Shown here one piece after another: positions 45,554-55,560 of a DNA stretch of 64,000 nt (position 1 is its first letter; each line of letters starts with the position of its first letter). The translations under genes were made by a program, and so were the position numbers. Origin of the DNA: Pseudopedobacter saltans DSM 12145 (GTDB taxonomy: Bacteria > Bacteroidota > Bacteroidia > Sphingobacteriales > Sphingobacteriaceae); the NCBI RefSeq assembly GCF_000190735.1, contig NC_015177.1:3658001-3722000 (forward strand). Direction: 5' to 3'. The notes beneath the pieces were generated by a model. That model saw nothing but the letters and a program-made list of their open reading frames with translations, had not been told where the DNA came from and did not search any database.

Positions 45554-46244
45554 AAAACGAGTGCTTTTAGTGGAAGATGATCCCAATTTGGGAGCGATTC
45601 TGGAAGACTACCTTTCTTTAAAAGGCAAGTTTGATGTTAAGTTATGTAAAAATGGCGAAGAGGGTTTAAAAGCCTTTACTTCTAACGAATTCGATATTTG
45701 CATATTGGATGTAATGATGCCCAAGAAAGACGGCCTTTCCCTTGGTAAAGATATCAGAAAGATCAATTCAACGGTGCCGATTATCTTTGCAACCGCTAAG
45801 GGGATGCTGGAAGACAAGACAGAAGCTTTTGGTTTGGGCGGAGATGATTACATAACCAAACCTTTTCGTATAGAAGAGCTTTTATTGCGAATAAATGCTT
45901 TGTTAAAAAGAGTTGGTAATCAGGACGGGAGTCCTGAAGAGAAAGCAAAAATCTTCAATATAGGAGAATACGTTTTTGATTATCAAAGTCAGGTCATTAA
46001 CAGAAAAGGAGAGCAACAAAAGCTAAGTACAAAGGAAGCAGAATTGCTTCGATTACTATGTCTTAAAATGAACGACGTACTCACTCGGGAAGAAGCATTA
46101 CTTCAAATATGGCATGATGATAATTACTTCAACGGAAGAAGTATGGATGTTTTTCTAAGCAAGCTGAGAAAATATCTTAGAGACGATCCGAAGGTAGAGA
46201 TCATCAATGTTCATGGAAAAGGGTATAAGCTATTGGTAAGCTAA
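45546..46244 (+). CDS. OmpR-family response regulator
   Basis: A 232-residue two-component regulator. The receiver domain has the acidic pair VEDD, the phosphoacceptor Asp55 in CILDVMMPKKDG and Lys in DDYITKPFR. The C-terminal winged helix has LSTKEAELLRLLC and MDVFLSKLRKYLRDDPKVEIINVHGKGYKL. It is co-translated with the kinase and likely drives genes elsewhere; the membrane protein 38 nt downstream may be part of the same operon. Confidence 0.95.
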   Translation: MTKKRVLLVEDDPNLGAILEDYLSLKGKFDVKLCKNGEEGLKAFTSNEFDICILDVMMPKKDGLSLGKDIRKINSTVPIIFATAKGMLEDKTEAFGLGGDDYITKPFRIEELLLRINALLKRVGNQDGSPEEKAKIFNIGEYVFDYQSQVINRKGEQQKLSTKEAELLRLLCLKMNDVLTREEALLQIWHDDNYFNGRSMDVFLSKLRKYLRDDPKVEIINVHGKGYKLLVS

Positions 46245-46282
46245 GCTATAAAGCATAATTTAGGGGAAACGTTTACCAAATT

Positions 46283-48127
46283 ATGAAGTTTCCCAGCATT
46301 TATCAATTATGGTTAGCCTTGGTAAAAGTAGGTAATAGATTTACTTTTCCTCTTTTATATGCACTTTTAGCAACAATATGTGGCTTATTAATCACTGCTG
46401 AATATAAAGATCTTCAATCAACCTCTTTGCTCACTAAAGGAGTATATCTCGGTAATTTAGGTCTGACGCTATCTCTGGCTTTTGCCCTTTTTTCGGAGAG
46501 CAGAGGTGTTTCAGCATCAAGAAAAATTGCTGGAAACATCTTCATCGTTTTCCTGTTAGCAACTATTGGTTTTCTTACCAATCCATTTAGACGAGAGGCG
46601 GATATACTTGTTTTAGTAATATTGGCTTTCGCTTTTCATTTACTGGTAGCCGTTTCTGCTTTTTCATCCTCTAAAGAAAACAACGGATTCTGGCAAATAA
46701 ATAAAAATTTTTTCTTACGTTTTGCGACAGCTGCATTATACAGTGCTGTTTTATTCGCTGGCTTATCTATTGCTTTATTTAGCATTCAAACACTTTTTTC
46801 TATTAATTGGGAAGGCCAAATTTATTTTAGACTGTGGATTATTATTGTCGGACTATTCAACACACTATTCTTTCTGTCGGGAATCACTTCGCCAATACAA
46901 CAATTAAATGCCGATACATCTTATCCAAAAGGACTAAAGATTTTTACACAATATGTGTTAATCCCGCTAGCAAGCATTTACTTGCTTATTCTGTTGGCTT
47001 ATGAAATTAAAATAGCCTTAGCCTGGGAGTTACCAAACGGTTCGGTTTCTGTTTTAATTTTAGGCTATGCCGTATTTGGGATTCTCTCTTTATTACTCGT
47101 ACACCCATTAAGAAACGATGATGATAGCAAATGGGTGAAACTCTTTAGTAAGTGGTTTTACTTTTTAATGGTTCCATTACTAGTTCTCTTGATTCTGGCT
47201 GTTTATAAACGAGTTGATAATTACGGTATTACAGAAAGCAGATATATCTTAATCGGTTTGGCCATTTGGTTAAGCTTTATTACAGGCTATTTTATCATAA
47301 AAGGGCAAGAGCAAATAAGGATAATCCCAATAAGTTTAATGTTTATAGCACTGATAACAACTTTTGGCCCCTGGGGAATAAGCTATGTTTCGAAAACTTC
47401 GCAACAAAATCGTTTAGGAGAAATATTGAAAGAGAAGTCATTGCCTAAGCGAAATAATGAGATACGGAATCTGGTAACTTATTTAAACAACAAACACGGG
47501 ATAAGTTCACTTCAGCAATTTGTGACACCAGATTTGAAAGCCATTGATGAGGAATTTCAGGCTAAAGCAGATACGGCATCAAAATTCGATAATTCTTACC
47601 TGTTAAAATGGCAAGCAAGAGATACTGTCTTGTCAATGATGAAGATTTCAAAAGCGTATGAGCCTGAAGATTTAGGAATTAACAGTGATGTGGTAAAATA
47701 TTTTTATAACCTAGAAGAAGATATCATCGACGTCGCTGGCGCAGATAAAATTATCGCTTTCAATTCTAATATGAGCCATCAGGACAAAAAAACGAGATCC
47801 TTCAACATTGGTAAAGACAATTTTGTTTTAAGTGTTGATACCGCGAATAAGATACATTTGAAATCGAACACCAATGTAACACTGGTTTTTGATACCCGAA
47901 CTTTATTAAGTAATCTGCTTAAGGTAAACTCTTATAAGGTGAGAAACGACAATAATGAAAATTCCTATGATGTACCTGCAAACGTTATGACTATAAAAAA
48001 GGAAACAGATTTGTACAGATTTGTTTGCCGACTGGAACAGATTAACGGTGGACCAGAGTCCGGCGACAGAAAGCATTTACAAAAGGCTTTATATTATTCC
48101 GGCTATCTGATCATTTATAAAAAGTAG
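46283..48127 (+). CDS. DUF4153 multi-pass membrane protein
   Basis: A 614-residue protein. The first 360 residues hold about ten hydrophobic helices; the last 240 are soluble. The helix-rich part (TFPLLYALLATICGLLI, LLATIGFLTNPFRREADILVLVILAF, AALYSAVLFAGLSIALFSIQTLF) fits the DUF4153 family of Bacteroidetes and other bacteria. The function is unknown. It lies right after the two-component system. Confidence 0.75.
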   Translation: MKFPSIYQLWLALVKVGNRFTFPLLYALLATICGLLITAEYKDLQSTSLLTKGVYLGNLGLTLSLAFALFSESRGVSASRKIAGNIFIVFLLATIGFLTNPFRREADILVLVILAFAFHLLVAVSAFSSSKENNGFWQINKNFFLRFATAALYSAVLFAGLSIALFSIQTLFSINWEGQIYFRLWIIIVGLFNTLFFLSGITSPIQQLNADTSYPKGLKIFTQYVLIPLASIYLLILLAYEIKIALAWELPNGSVSVLILGYAVFGILSLLLVHPLRNDDDSKWVKLFSKWFYFLMVPLLVLLILAVYKRVDNYGITESRYILIGLAIWLSFITGYFIIKGQEQIRIIPISLMFIALITTFGPWGISYVSKTSQQNRLGEILKEKSLPKRNNEIRNLVTYLNNKHGISSLQQFVTPDLKAIDEEFQAKADTASKFDNSYLLKWQARDTVLSMMKISKAYEPEDLGINSDVVKYFYNLEEDIIDVAGADKIIAFNSNMSHQDKKTRSFNIGKDNFVLSVDTANKIHLKSNTNVTLVFDTRTLLSNLLKVNSYKVRNDNNENSYDVPANVMTIKKETDLYRFVCRLEQINGGPESGDRKHLQKALYYSGYLIIYKK

Positions 48128-48263
48128 GCAATGCATTTTAATCATGAGTATCCTAATTAAAAGGTCTTTTTATTAAAGTAGCTGGCTGTATTTACGGGAG
48201 TCCGTTTTTAATTTAATGTATCAGAATTAATCGGCTTGTCGTATTTGACATAAAGCCGAGATT

Positions 48264-48656
48264 ATGAAACCTTTAACTTTAATTTTTATTTGTACGTTTT
48301 TCATTTCAATATCCTGTAAAAAGGAATCCTCAAGAAAAGAAGATGAAAGAAGACTTTCCACGATGTTTGCCGAATTACAACAATTATCCGAGAGTGTTAT
48401 TTGTAATAATGCGGATGACTGGAGAGTTATAGGAATTGGCGCCAAAGCTTGTGGCGGTGTAATGAGTTTTATTGCTTATTCGTCTAAAATTGATACCATA
48501 AGCTTTTTAAGTAAAGCGGAGAAGTATACGTCTGCCACTGTAGAATTTAATAAAAAGTGGGGGATTATTTCAGACTGTTCTTTAATCGTAGCTCCCGATG
48601 GTGTTATTTGTGAAGACGGAAAACCGAAATTTAAGTATAAGGATCGATTTAATTAA
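48264..48656 (+). CDS. Small lipoprotein of unknown function
   Basis: A 130-residue lipoprotein (signal ending in FISISCKKESSRKEDERR). The mature part has four cysteines (VICNNADDW, GAKACGG, ISDCSLI, GVICEDG), so two disulphides are possible. I recognise no family, although the segment DDWRVIGIGAKACGGVMSFIAYS resembles small Bacteroidetes lipoproteins sometimes annotated as hypothetical. It stands alone with a terminator behind it. Confidence 0.65.
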   Translation: MKPLTLIFICTFFISISCKKESSRKEDERRLSTMFAELQQLSESVICNNADDWRVIGIGAKACGGVMSFIAYSSKIDTISFLSKAEKYTSATVEFNKKWGIISDCSLIVAPDGVICEDGKPKFKYKDRFN

Positions 48657-48696
48657 ATGTGCGTGGAGGACATTTATTTATATAATTTCCCAAAAC

Positions 48697-48732
48697 AAAA
48701 AAGCCTTTCTTAGCTTAAGAAAGGCTTTTTTG
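48697..48732. terminator. Bidirectional terminator
   Basis: AAAAAAGCCTTTCTTA pairs with TAAGAAAGGCTTTTTT around a tiny loop, 16 bp with A on the left and T on the right. It serves the lipoprotein gene and the convergent pyruvate dehydrogenase gene. Confidence 0.9.
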
Positions 48733-48756
48733 CGATATGTTTATAACATAATTATT

Positions 48757-50379
48757 TTATGCTAATAATCTGATAGGCTCTTCAATTAAACTTTTTAGGG
48801 TTTGTAAGAAAGCAGCACCAGTAGCACCGTCAATTACTCTATGGTCGCAACCTAAAGTTAATTTCATGATGTTTCCTGGAACAACAGCTCCGTTTTTAAC
48901 AACAGGAACTTGTTGGATTGCACCTACCGAAAGGATTGCACCATCAGGAGAGTTGATAATTGAAGTAAATTCGTCAATACCAAACATACCTAAGTTGGAA
49001 ACTGTAAATGTGCTTCCTTCCCAATCTGAAGGTTGTAATTTCTTAGCTTTTGCTTTTTTAGCATACTCTTTAACTTCAGCAGAGATGTGAGATAAAGATT
49101 TGCCATCTGCAAAGCGAACTACAGGAACCAATAAGCCATCCTCAACAGCCATAGCAACACCAATGTTAGTATGCTCATTGAAACGGATTTTGTCGCCTCT
49201 GTAAGAAGAGTTTACAGCAGGGTGTTGTTTCAATGCAACGGCAACCGCTTTAATAACGATATCGTTAAATGAAACTTTTACAGGAGCAATAGCATTAATT
49301 TGCGTACGGGCAGCCATCGCATTATCCATATCAACACTTACTGTTAAGTAGAAGTGCGGAGCCGTGAATAAGCTTTCGCCTAAACGACGAGCGATAACTT
49401 TTCTCATTTGAGAAACAGGTTGCTCTGTATATCTTTCTTCACCAACGTAAGTTGGGATAGTAAATCCTTTCTCTTCTTTAGGAGCTTCGGCAGCAGCTGC
49501 AACTTCTTTAGTAGAAGGAGTGAATCCTTCAACGTCTTTCTTTACAATTCTTCCGCCTTCAGCACTTCCTTTTACTTCGCTTAAGTTGATGCCTTTTTCT
49601 TCAGCCAGTTTCTTAGCCAAAGGAGAAGCTTTAATTCTGCTGTCAGTGTTAGAAGAAGTTACTTCTTTGGCTGACTCTGCAGGAGCTGATGCGGTTTCTT
49701 TCGCAGATTCTTCTTTTTTCTCTTTTTTAGTACCAGGGTTTCCGGCTTTTAAAAGAGGTGTTATATCAGTACCTTCCTCACCAACAATAGCGATAATATC
49801 GTTTACCTTTGCTGCTTTACCTTCCTCAACACCAATGTATAATAAAGTTCCTTCTTCGTAACCAACAACTTCCATTGTTGCTTTATCGGTTTCAACATCA
49901 GCTAAAGAATCGTCTGATTTAACTTTGTCTCCAACTTTAAAATTCCATTTATTGATAACACCCTCTGTCATGGTGTCGCTTAGCAAAGGCATGCGGATAA
50001 CAGCCGCAGGAATACTGGATAAATCTACATCTTCAGCGCCACCGTCTTTATCCTCAGCTGCTTCTTCAGCAGGAGCTTCTTCTTTTGATGCCGGAGCAGC
50101 AGCACCGCTATCAGCATTTAAAACTGATTTATAGTCCTCGCCCTCGGCTCCGATAACAGCAATAACCGCATCTACAGGAACAGCCTGTCCTTCCTCAACA
50201 CCAATATATAGCAAGGTACCTTCCTGAAAGGATTCAAAATCCATAGTTGCTTTATCTGTTTCCACTTCAGCAACTACGTCACCAGCTTTAATTTGATCAC
50301 CAACTTTTTTATGCCATTTAGCCAAAACACCTTCGGTCATGGTGTCGCTCATTTTAGGCATTCTTATTGCTTCAGCCAT
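48757..50379 (-). CDS. pdhC: Pyruvate dehydrogenase E2, dihydrolipoamide acetyltransferase
   Basis: A 540-residue E2 core of pyruvate dehydrogenase. Two lipoyl domains are present, with lipoyl lysines Lys43 (ETDKATMDF) and Lys166 (ETDKATMEV), each behind an Ala/Glu-rich linker. The E3/E1-binding domain is near 250-290 (ASPLAKKLAEEKGINLSEVKG). The catalytic domain ends in DHRVIDGATGAAFLQTLK with the active-site His. It hands acetyl groups from pyruvate to CoA. It is downstream of E1-alpha in the same direction, with a 93-nt gap. Confidence 0.96.
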   Translation of the reverse strand: MAEAIRMPKMSDTMTEGVLAKWHKKVGDQIKAGDVVAEVETDKATMDFESFQEGTLLYIGVEEGQAVPVDAVIAVIGAEGEDYKSVLNADSGAAAPASKEEAPAEEAAEDKDGGAEDVDLSSIPAAVIRMPLLSDTMTEGVINKWNFKVGDKVKSDDSLADVETDKATMEVVGYEEGTLLYIGVEEGKAAKVNDIIAIVGEEGTDITPLLKAGNPGTKKEKKEESAKETASAPAESAKEVTSSNTDSRIKASPLAKKLAEEKGINLSEVKGSAEGGRIVKKDVEGFTPSTKEVAAAAEAPKEEKGFTIPTYVGEERYTEQPVSQMRKVIARRLGESLFTAPHFYLTVSVDMDNAMAARTQINAIAPVKVSFNDIVIKAVAVALKQHPAVNSSYRGDKIRFNEHTNIGVAMAVEDGLLVPVVRFADGKSLSHISAEVKEYAKKAKAKKLQPSDWEGSTFTVSNLGMFGIDEFTSIINSPDGAILSVGAIQQVPVVKNGAVVPGNIMKLTLGCDHRVIDGATGAAFLQTLKSLIEEPIRLLA

Positions 50380-50472
50380 TTATTATTAATGTTTTACCGT
50401 GTTTATTGTGAACAGTTTATTTTAACACTAAACCGGAACTTATGTTTTCAAAAATTCCGGTTCGGTATTTAT

Positions 50473-51468
50473 TTAGTCTTTAATGAAATCGTAATCTTGC
50501 TGCACATAGACATCTGTGTATAGTTCAGATGGATCTGGCCAAGGAGACTCTTCTGCAAATTTCACAGCTTCATCAATTTCTGCTTTTATTTTTGCTGCAA
50601 CTTCATCAAACCAAGCCTGGTCTGCCCATTTCTCTTGCAGAATTTTTTCTTTCACAACTTCAATAGGATCTTTTGCTTTGTATTCCTCTACCTCTTCTTT
50701 TGTACGGTATTTTTGAGGGTCAGACATAGAATGTCCTTTATATCTGTAAGTTCTGATCTCAAGGAAAGTAGGTCCCTCGTCTCTTCTTGCTCTTTGTACA
50801 GCTTCGTCAATAGCGTTGTGTACAGCAACAGGATCCATACCATCAACAGGCATAGAAGGCATTTCGTAACCCAGTCCTAATTTGTAAATGTCTTGTGTAT
50901 TTGCTGTTCTGGCAACAGACGTACCCATTGCGTAACCGTTATTTTCAACAATAAACACAACCGGTAATTTCCAGTTCATCGCCATGTTGAAAGTTTCATT
51001 AAGCGCACCTTGTCTAACAGCACCATCGCCCATATAACATAGGTTTACGTTGTCTGTTCCTAAGTATTTTTCAGCAAAAGCGATACCCGCACCAAGTGGA
51101 ATTTGACCACCTACAATTCCGTGTCCGCCGTAGAAATTATTCTCTTTGTCAAAAAAGTGCATAGAACCACCTTTTCCTTTAGAACAACCTGTCGCTTTAC
51201 CATACATCTCGGCCATAGCTGCTTTTGCAGACATTCCTTTTGCAAGCGCATGCGCATGATCTCTATAAGTAGTGATTAAACTATCTCCTTTTTTGGTAGC
51301 TGACATTGTTCCGGCAATCACGGCTTCCTGGCCAATATATAAATGGCAGAAACCTCTGATTTTTTGTTGTCCGTATAACTGACCAGTTTTCTCTTCGAAT
51401 CTTCTTAAGAAAAGCATTAATTCATACCAATATAGATATGTCTCTTTTGTTATTGCAACTGAACTCAT
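50473..51468 (-). CDS. pdhA: Pyruvate dehydrogenase E1 component, alpha subunit
   Basis: A 331-residue thiamine-pyrophosphate enzyme that decarboxylates pyruvate and loads the E2 lipoyl arm. Present are the N-terminal LMLFLRRFEEKTGQLYGQQKIRGFCHLYIGQEA, the TPP motif GDGAVRQGALNETFNMAMNW to VVFIVENN, and the regulatory loop YRYKGHSMSDPQKYR. The E1-beta gene is not in the window, so it must be elsewhere. Likely the first gene of a pdhA-pdhC operon; TAGATTTG on the minus strand (51497-51504) is a candidate -7 box. Confidence 0.95.
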   Translation of the reverse strand: MSSVAITKETYLYWYELMLFLRRFEEKTGQLYGQQKIRGFCHLYIGQEAVIAGTMSATKKGDSLITTYRDHAHALAKGMSAKAAMAEMYGKATGCSKGKGGSMHFFDKENNFYGGHGIVGGQIPLGAGIAFAEKYLGTDNVNLCYMGDGAVRQGALNETFNMAMNWKLPVVFIVENNGYAMGTSVARTANTQDIYKLGLGYEMPSMPVDGMDPVAVHNAIDEAVQRARRDEGPTFLEIRTYRYKGHSMSDPQKYRTKEEVEEYKAKDPIEVVKEKILQEKWADQAWFDEVAAKIKAEIDEAVKFAEESPWPDPSELYTDVYVQQDYDFIKD

Positions 51469-51596
51469 GCGTAATAAACTATATTAAATGGGACAGCAAA
51501 TCTATTAATATATCGACAAATTTAAAACTATACCTGCGCTTTTTTAACTATTTTAGCTTTAGGCTGTTAATTTTTGTTAAAATATTCATATTATTG

Positions 51597-51627
51597 TTGG
51601 ATGCTTGGTGCAGAAGGGTTACTTTTG
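51597..51627 (+). promoter_or_regulatory. Promoter of the NlpC/P60 gene
   Basis: TTGG at 51597-51600, 19 nt, TACTTTTG at 51620-51627: a good match to the Bacteroidetes promoter in -7 box and spacing. Confidence 0.55.
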
Positions 51628-51704
51628 TGCCTTTACTAAAATAAAGTTGAAAAAGTATCGTTACTTAATCTGTTACGAAAATTTCAAACCTAAAAAGTAT
51701 TTGA

Positions 51705-52259
51705 ATGAAGAAAATTATAATTTTTACACTTTTAATTAGCTCGGTGCTAGTTGGTAAAGCGCAAAATTCTAAAACAACATCTTCAAATAGCGTTCCAAAA
51801 ACAGAAACTTCGGATCCTGATAATTTAGCAAGTCAGTTTTTCTCACAAGTAATGGGCGTGGCAATATCAGCTACTTCTAATACTAAAATGTACCAATTCA
51901 TTTACGATTGGATAGGTACTCCTTATCGTTTTGGTGGTAATACCAAGAAAGGAATTGATTGCTCAGGATTCGCTAAAACAATGTATGATAAAGTATTCAA
52001 TACAACGCTGTTGCGCAATTCGAGAGATATTTTTAGCATGACTAACCCTCTTTCCAAAGAAGAACTGAAAGTTGGAGATTTAGTGTTCTTTAAAATCAAA
52101 AGCCGCAGTATTACTCATGTTGGTGTGTATTTGGGAGACAATCGTTTCGCACATGCTTCAACATCAAAAGGAGTAGTAATCAGTGATTTGGATGAACCTT
52201 ATTATAGCAGGTATTTCTATAAGGGTGGCAGAATTGTAGAATCTTTAAACGAAGAATAA
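51705..52259 (+). CDS. C40 (NlpC/P60) cell-wall peptidase
   Basis: A 184-residue exported endopeptidase that cuts peptidoglycan stem peptides. Signal peptide to about residue 19 (ends GKAQ), then the NlpC/P60 domain with catalytic Cys86 in KKGIDCSGFAKTMYDKVF, His138 in RSITHVGVYLGDNRFAHAST and the downstream His in that same block. It has no binding domain. Alone, with promoter and terminator of its own. Confidence 0.92.
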   Translation: MKKIIIFTLLISSVLVGKAQNSKTTSSNSVPKTETSDPDNLASQFFSQVMGVAISATSNTKMYQFIYDWIGTPYRFGGNTKKGIDCSGFAKTMYDKVFNTTLLRNSRDIFSMTNPLSKEELKVGDLVFFKIKSRSITHVGVYLGDNRFAHASTSKGVVISDLDEPYYSRYFYKGGRIVESLNEE

Positions 52260-52283
52260 TAGGAAAATATAAGATGTTGAAAA

Positions 52284-52319
52284 AGTCCTTTCGGTAAAAA
52301 CTGAAAGGACTTTTTTTGT
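52284..52319 (+). terminator. Intrinsic terminator after the NlpC/P60 gene
   Basis: AAAAGTCCTTTC pairs with GAAAGGACTTTT, loop of about 8 nt, followed by T residues. Confidence 0.87.
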
Positions 52320-52423
52320 TTTTATGTAGCTAGTTTAAGAGTCAGAAAAAAATTATTGCATAAATTTTAAACAGGTTATAAGGATAATGTTGTTTCTTAT
52401 AATATAAAGCCAGATCATATCGG

Positions 52424-53389
52424 ATGAAAAATAAAATCTATACCATATTTACGCTAATTCTTTTATCAGCTATACTTTCCTGTAAAGGCCAGAGTTCAGA
52501 ACCTATTGTAGATATAAAAGAGACACAACGCATTCTGAAAACATTGGCTTCTGATGATATGAGGGGAAGGAATGTATTGGTACCAGAGGATATTAATCGG
52601 GCAGCTATGTTTATCGCTAAAGAATTTGCCAAAATTGGGTTGAAAGGTTTTGAAGGAGATACATCCTATTATCAGGAGTTTGAGAAGCGATATAAAGGAC
52701 GCCGGCTCAATTTGAAAAATGTGATAGGTGTACTGCCAGGTAAAAAAAGGCCAAATGAATTTGTAGTTTTTTCTGCACATTACGATCATATTGGCATCCT
52801 GCCTGCTATAGGTCAGGATTCAATAGCGAACGGAGCAGATGATAATGCCTCGGGAGTTTCGGCTATGATACAGCTGGCCAAAATCTTCAAAAACCAAAAC
52901 GCCAACGAAAGGACATTGCTATTTGTCGCATTTACCGGAGAAGAAGTTGGCTTCTGGGGCTCCGAATATTTTTCGGATAAAGTGAACGCAAAAAATATAG
53001 TCGCTATGTTGAACCTGGAGATGATAGGTAAAGAATCCAAATTTGGTAAAAACACAGCTTATATTACCGGATTCAGGTTTAGCGATTTGGGTAAAATCAT
53101 GCAAAACCATTTAAAAAACACAAAATTTATGCTGTATGAAGACCCCTATACAACACAGCAGCTGTTTTATCGTTCCGATAATATGCCCTTGGTAAAGAAA
53201 GGCATTCCGGCCCATACACTTTCTACGGTACAAATCAATAAAGATGAGACTTATCATACAGTAAAGGATGAAGTTGAACAACTGGATGTCGATAATATTG
53301 CGGGGGTAATAAAAATGGTTGCTATTGGAATGTCGGGCATTGTGTCCGGAGAAGAAACTCCGACAAGGATTAAAGCGAACAGAAGATGA
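52424..53389 (+). CDS. M28-family zinc aminopeptidase
   Basis: A 321-residue exported dizinc peptidase, lipoprotein-like (ILSCKGQSSEP). Metal ligands are in FSAHYDHIGIL, NGADDNASGVSAM, FTGEEVGFWGSEYF (the catalytic Glu), LNLEMIGKE and the late DETYHTVKDE. It likely removes amino-terminal residues from imported or periplasmic peptides. It overlaps the S9 peptidase gene in an ATGA, so the two are made together and may act in sequence on peptides. Confidence 0.93.
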   Translation: MKNKIYTIFTLILLSAILSCKGQSSEPIVDIKETQRILKTLASDDMRGRNVLVPEDINRAAMFIAKEFAKIGLKGFEGDTSYYQEFEKRYKGRRLNLKNVIGVLPGKKRPNEFVVFSAHYDHIGILPAIGQDSIANGADDNASGVSAMIQLAKIFKNQNANERTLLFVAFTGEEVGFWGSEYFSDKVNAKNIVAMLNLEMIGKESKFGKNTAYITGFRFSDLGKIMQNHLKNTKFMLYEDPYTTQQLFYRSDNMPLVKKGIPAHTLSTVQINKDETYHTVKDEVEQLDVDNIAGVIKMVAIGMSGIVSGEETPTRIKANRR

Positions 53390-55560
53390 TGAATATAGGA
53401 AAAGGTTTAAGACTGATTTTACTGTTAATATTAACACTTGGAAATAAAGTTTTCGGACAGTACGAAACTGTGCAATGGTCTGCAGATGGAAATTCGTTTT
53501 ATGAGATTCGTGAAGACGGGATTTATGAAATTAATGCCAAAAACAGAAAAGACCAAAAAGTATTTGTTTCAAAAGCAATGCTTACTCCTGCTGGAGGGGA
53601 GGCGATAGAACCCGTGAGATTTTCTTTGAGTGAAGACAAAAAGAAATTATTGATTGCAACCAACACGCAAAAAGTTTGGAGGTACGATACCCGAGGCGAC
53701 TACTGGGTTTTTAACAGAAGCAGTAAAAAGTTAAGCAAAATTGGTAAGCAGCAACCGATATCGTCTCTGATGTTTGCCAAATTTTCTCCCGACGGAAATA
53801 AAGTGGCATACGTATCCCGAAATAATATTTATGTAGAGGATTTGGATAGCGGTGCCGCTACCGCTTTAACGAAAGATGGAACAGGCAGGTTGATAAACGG
53901 AACATTTGACTGGGTGTACGAAGAAGAGTTTGGTTGCAGAGATGGGTTCAGGTGGTCTCCCGATGGGAAATCGATTGCTTATTGGCAACTGGATGCGCGA
54001 AAAACCAGGAATTATTTAATGATTAATAATACAGATTCACCGTATCCTTTTACAATCCCTGTAGAATACCCGGTAGTGGGGGAAGATCCGAGTTTGTGTC
54101 GGATAGGAGTGGTGTCTGCCAATGGAGGAGATACCAGATGGATGAATATTCCCGGAGATCCGGTTCAGCATTATATCCCAAGAATGGAATGGGCGAATTC
54201 TTCAGAGATTATTGTTCAGCAATTGAACCGCCGTCAGAATATAAGTAAAGTTATCATCGCCAATTCGGGTTCAGGGATATCTAAAACGATACATGAAGAA
54301 ACTGAGACTGCCTGGATAGATATTAAGGATCGATGGAGTGATGAAGGGCCTGCAGGCTGGGATTGGATTAATAATGGAAACAAATTTATTTGGGTAAGCG
54401 AAAAAGGTGGTTGGAGACAGATTTATGCTATAGACTTGAAAGGGAATGAGCGCCTTATAACAAAAGAGAATTACGACGTTATTTCCGTAAAGCTTATAGA
54501 CAATATTTCTAAGCATATTTATTTTATGGCTTCTCCGGATAACGCAACAGAAAGTTATCTCTATAGGATTGCTTTAGACGGTAATACCAAGGCACAGCGG
54601 TTAAGCCCGATTATACAAAAAGGAACACACCGATATGATATTTCCCCAAATGGTAAAATAGGAATTCATAAATTTTCCAGTGTCAGGCAGGTTCCCATAA
54701 CAGAAACAGTCAGCTTGCCCGATCATAATGTTTTGATTAAAGGTGAAGTAAAGGAGTTGCCCAAAGATTATCCGAATGTAGAGTTTTTTACAGTGAAGAC
54801 TGTTGATGGAATAGAAATGGACGGTTGGATGGTGAAGCCTACCAATTTTGATCCAAACAAGAAATATCCATTAGTTTTTTATGTCTACGGAGAACCTGCC
54901 GGGCAAACGGTAAAGAATACTTATGGAACAGGGCTCAACAGACTCTATGATGGGGATATGGCAAATGACGGTTATATCTACCTGTCTGTTGAAGGCAGGG
55001 GAGCGCCTGCACCAAAAGGCCGCGAATGGAGAAAGTCTATCTACCAGAATATTGGTGTGCAGAATATCAGAGATCAGGCTATGGCAGCTCAGGAGATTCT
55101 AAAATGGAATTTTGTCGATCCAACACGAATTGCTGTTTGGGGATGGAGTGGAGGGGGATCTACTACTTTGAATCTGTTGTTTCAATATCCGGATATTTAC
55201 CAGACAGGTATATCCATAGCTGCTGTAGATAATCAGCTCAATTACGATAATATTTATCAGGAACGTTATATGGGCTTATTGCCGGAAGACAGGCATTTTT
55301 TTGTTCAGGGGTCACCAATAACACATGCGAAAAATCTGAAAGGTGATTTATTGCTGATTCATGGAACGGGAGACGATAATGTGCATTACAACAATGCCGA
55401 ACAGATGATCAATGAATTGATTAAGCATGGAAAAACTTTTCAGATGATGAGCTATCCAAACCGTTCGCATAGTATTTCTGAGGGAGAAGGCACTGCAAAA
55501 CATCTGGCTTTAACTTTTACTAAGTTTTTAAGGGAGCATTGTCCTCCGGGCGGCAGGTAG
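53386..55560 (+). CDS. S9-family dipeptidyl peptidase (DPP4-like)
   Basis: A 724-residue exported serine peptidase. After the signal peptide there is the N-terminal beta propeller (SPDGNKVAYVSRNNIYVEDL, FDWVYEEEFGCRDGFRWSPDGKSIAYWQLD, with the DPP4 double-glutamate motif EEEFG), then the alpha/beta hydrolase domain with Ser588 in WGWSGGGSTT, Asp in LLIHGTGDDNVHYNNA and His in YPNRSHSISEG. It cleaves X-Pro or X-Ala dipeptides by family. Co-expressed with the M28 peptidase. Confidence 0.94.
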   Translation: MMNIGKGLRLILLLILTLGNKVFGQYETVQWSADGNSFYEIREDGIYEINAKNRKDQKVFVSKAMLTPAGGEAIEPVRFSLSEDKKKLLIATNTQKVWRYDTRGDYWVFNRSSKKLSKIGKQQPISSLMFAKFSPDGNKVAYVSRNNIYVEDLDSGAATALTKDGTGRLINGTFDWVYEEEFGCRDGFRWSPDGKSIAYWQLDARKTRNYLMINNTDSPYPFTIPVEYPVVGEDPSLCRIGVVSANGGDTRWMNIPGDPVQHYIPRMEWANSSEIIVQQLNRRQNISKVIIANSGSGISKTIHEETETAWIDIKDRWSDEGPAGWDWINNGNKFIWVSEKGGWRQIYAIDLKGNERLITKENYDVISVKLIDNISKHIYFMASPDNATESYLYRIALDGNTKAQRLSPIIQKGTHRYDISPNGKIGIHKFSSVRQVPITETVSLPDHNVLIKGEVKELPKDYPNVEFFTVKTVDGIEMDGWMVKPTNFDPNKKYPLVFYVYGEPAGQTVKNTYGTGLNRLYDGDMANDGYIYLSVEGRGAPAPKGREWRKSIYQNIGVQNIRDQAMAAQEILKWNFVDPTRIAVWGWSGGGSTTLNLLFQYPDIYQTGISIAAVDNQLNYDNIYQERYMGLLPEDRHFFVQGSPITHAKNLKGDLLLIHGTGDDNVHYNNAEQMINELIKHGKTFQMMSYPNRSHSISEGEGTAKHLALTFTKFLREHCPPGGR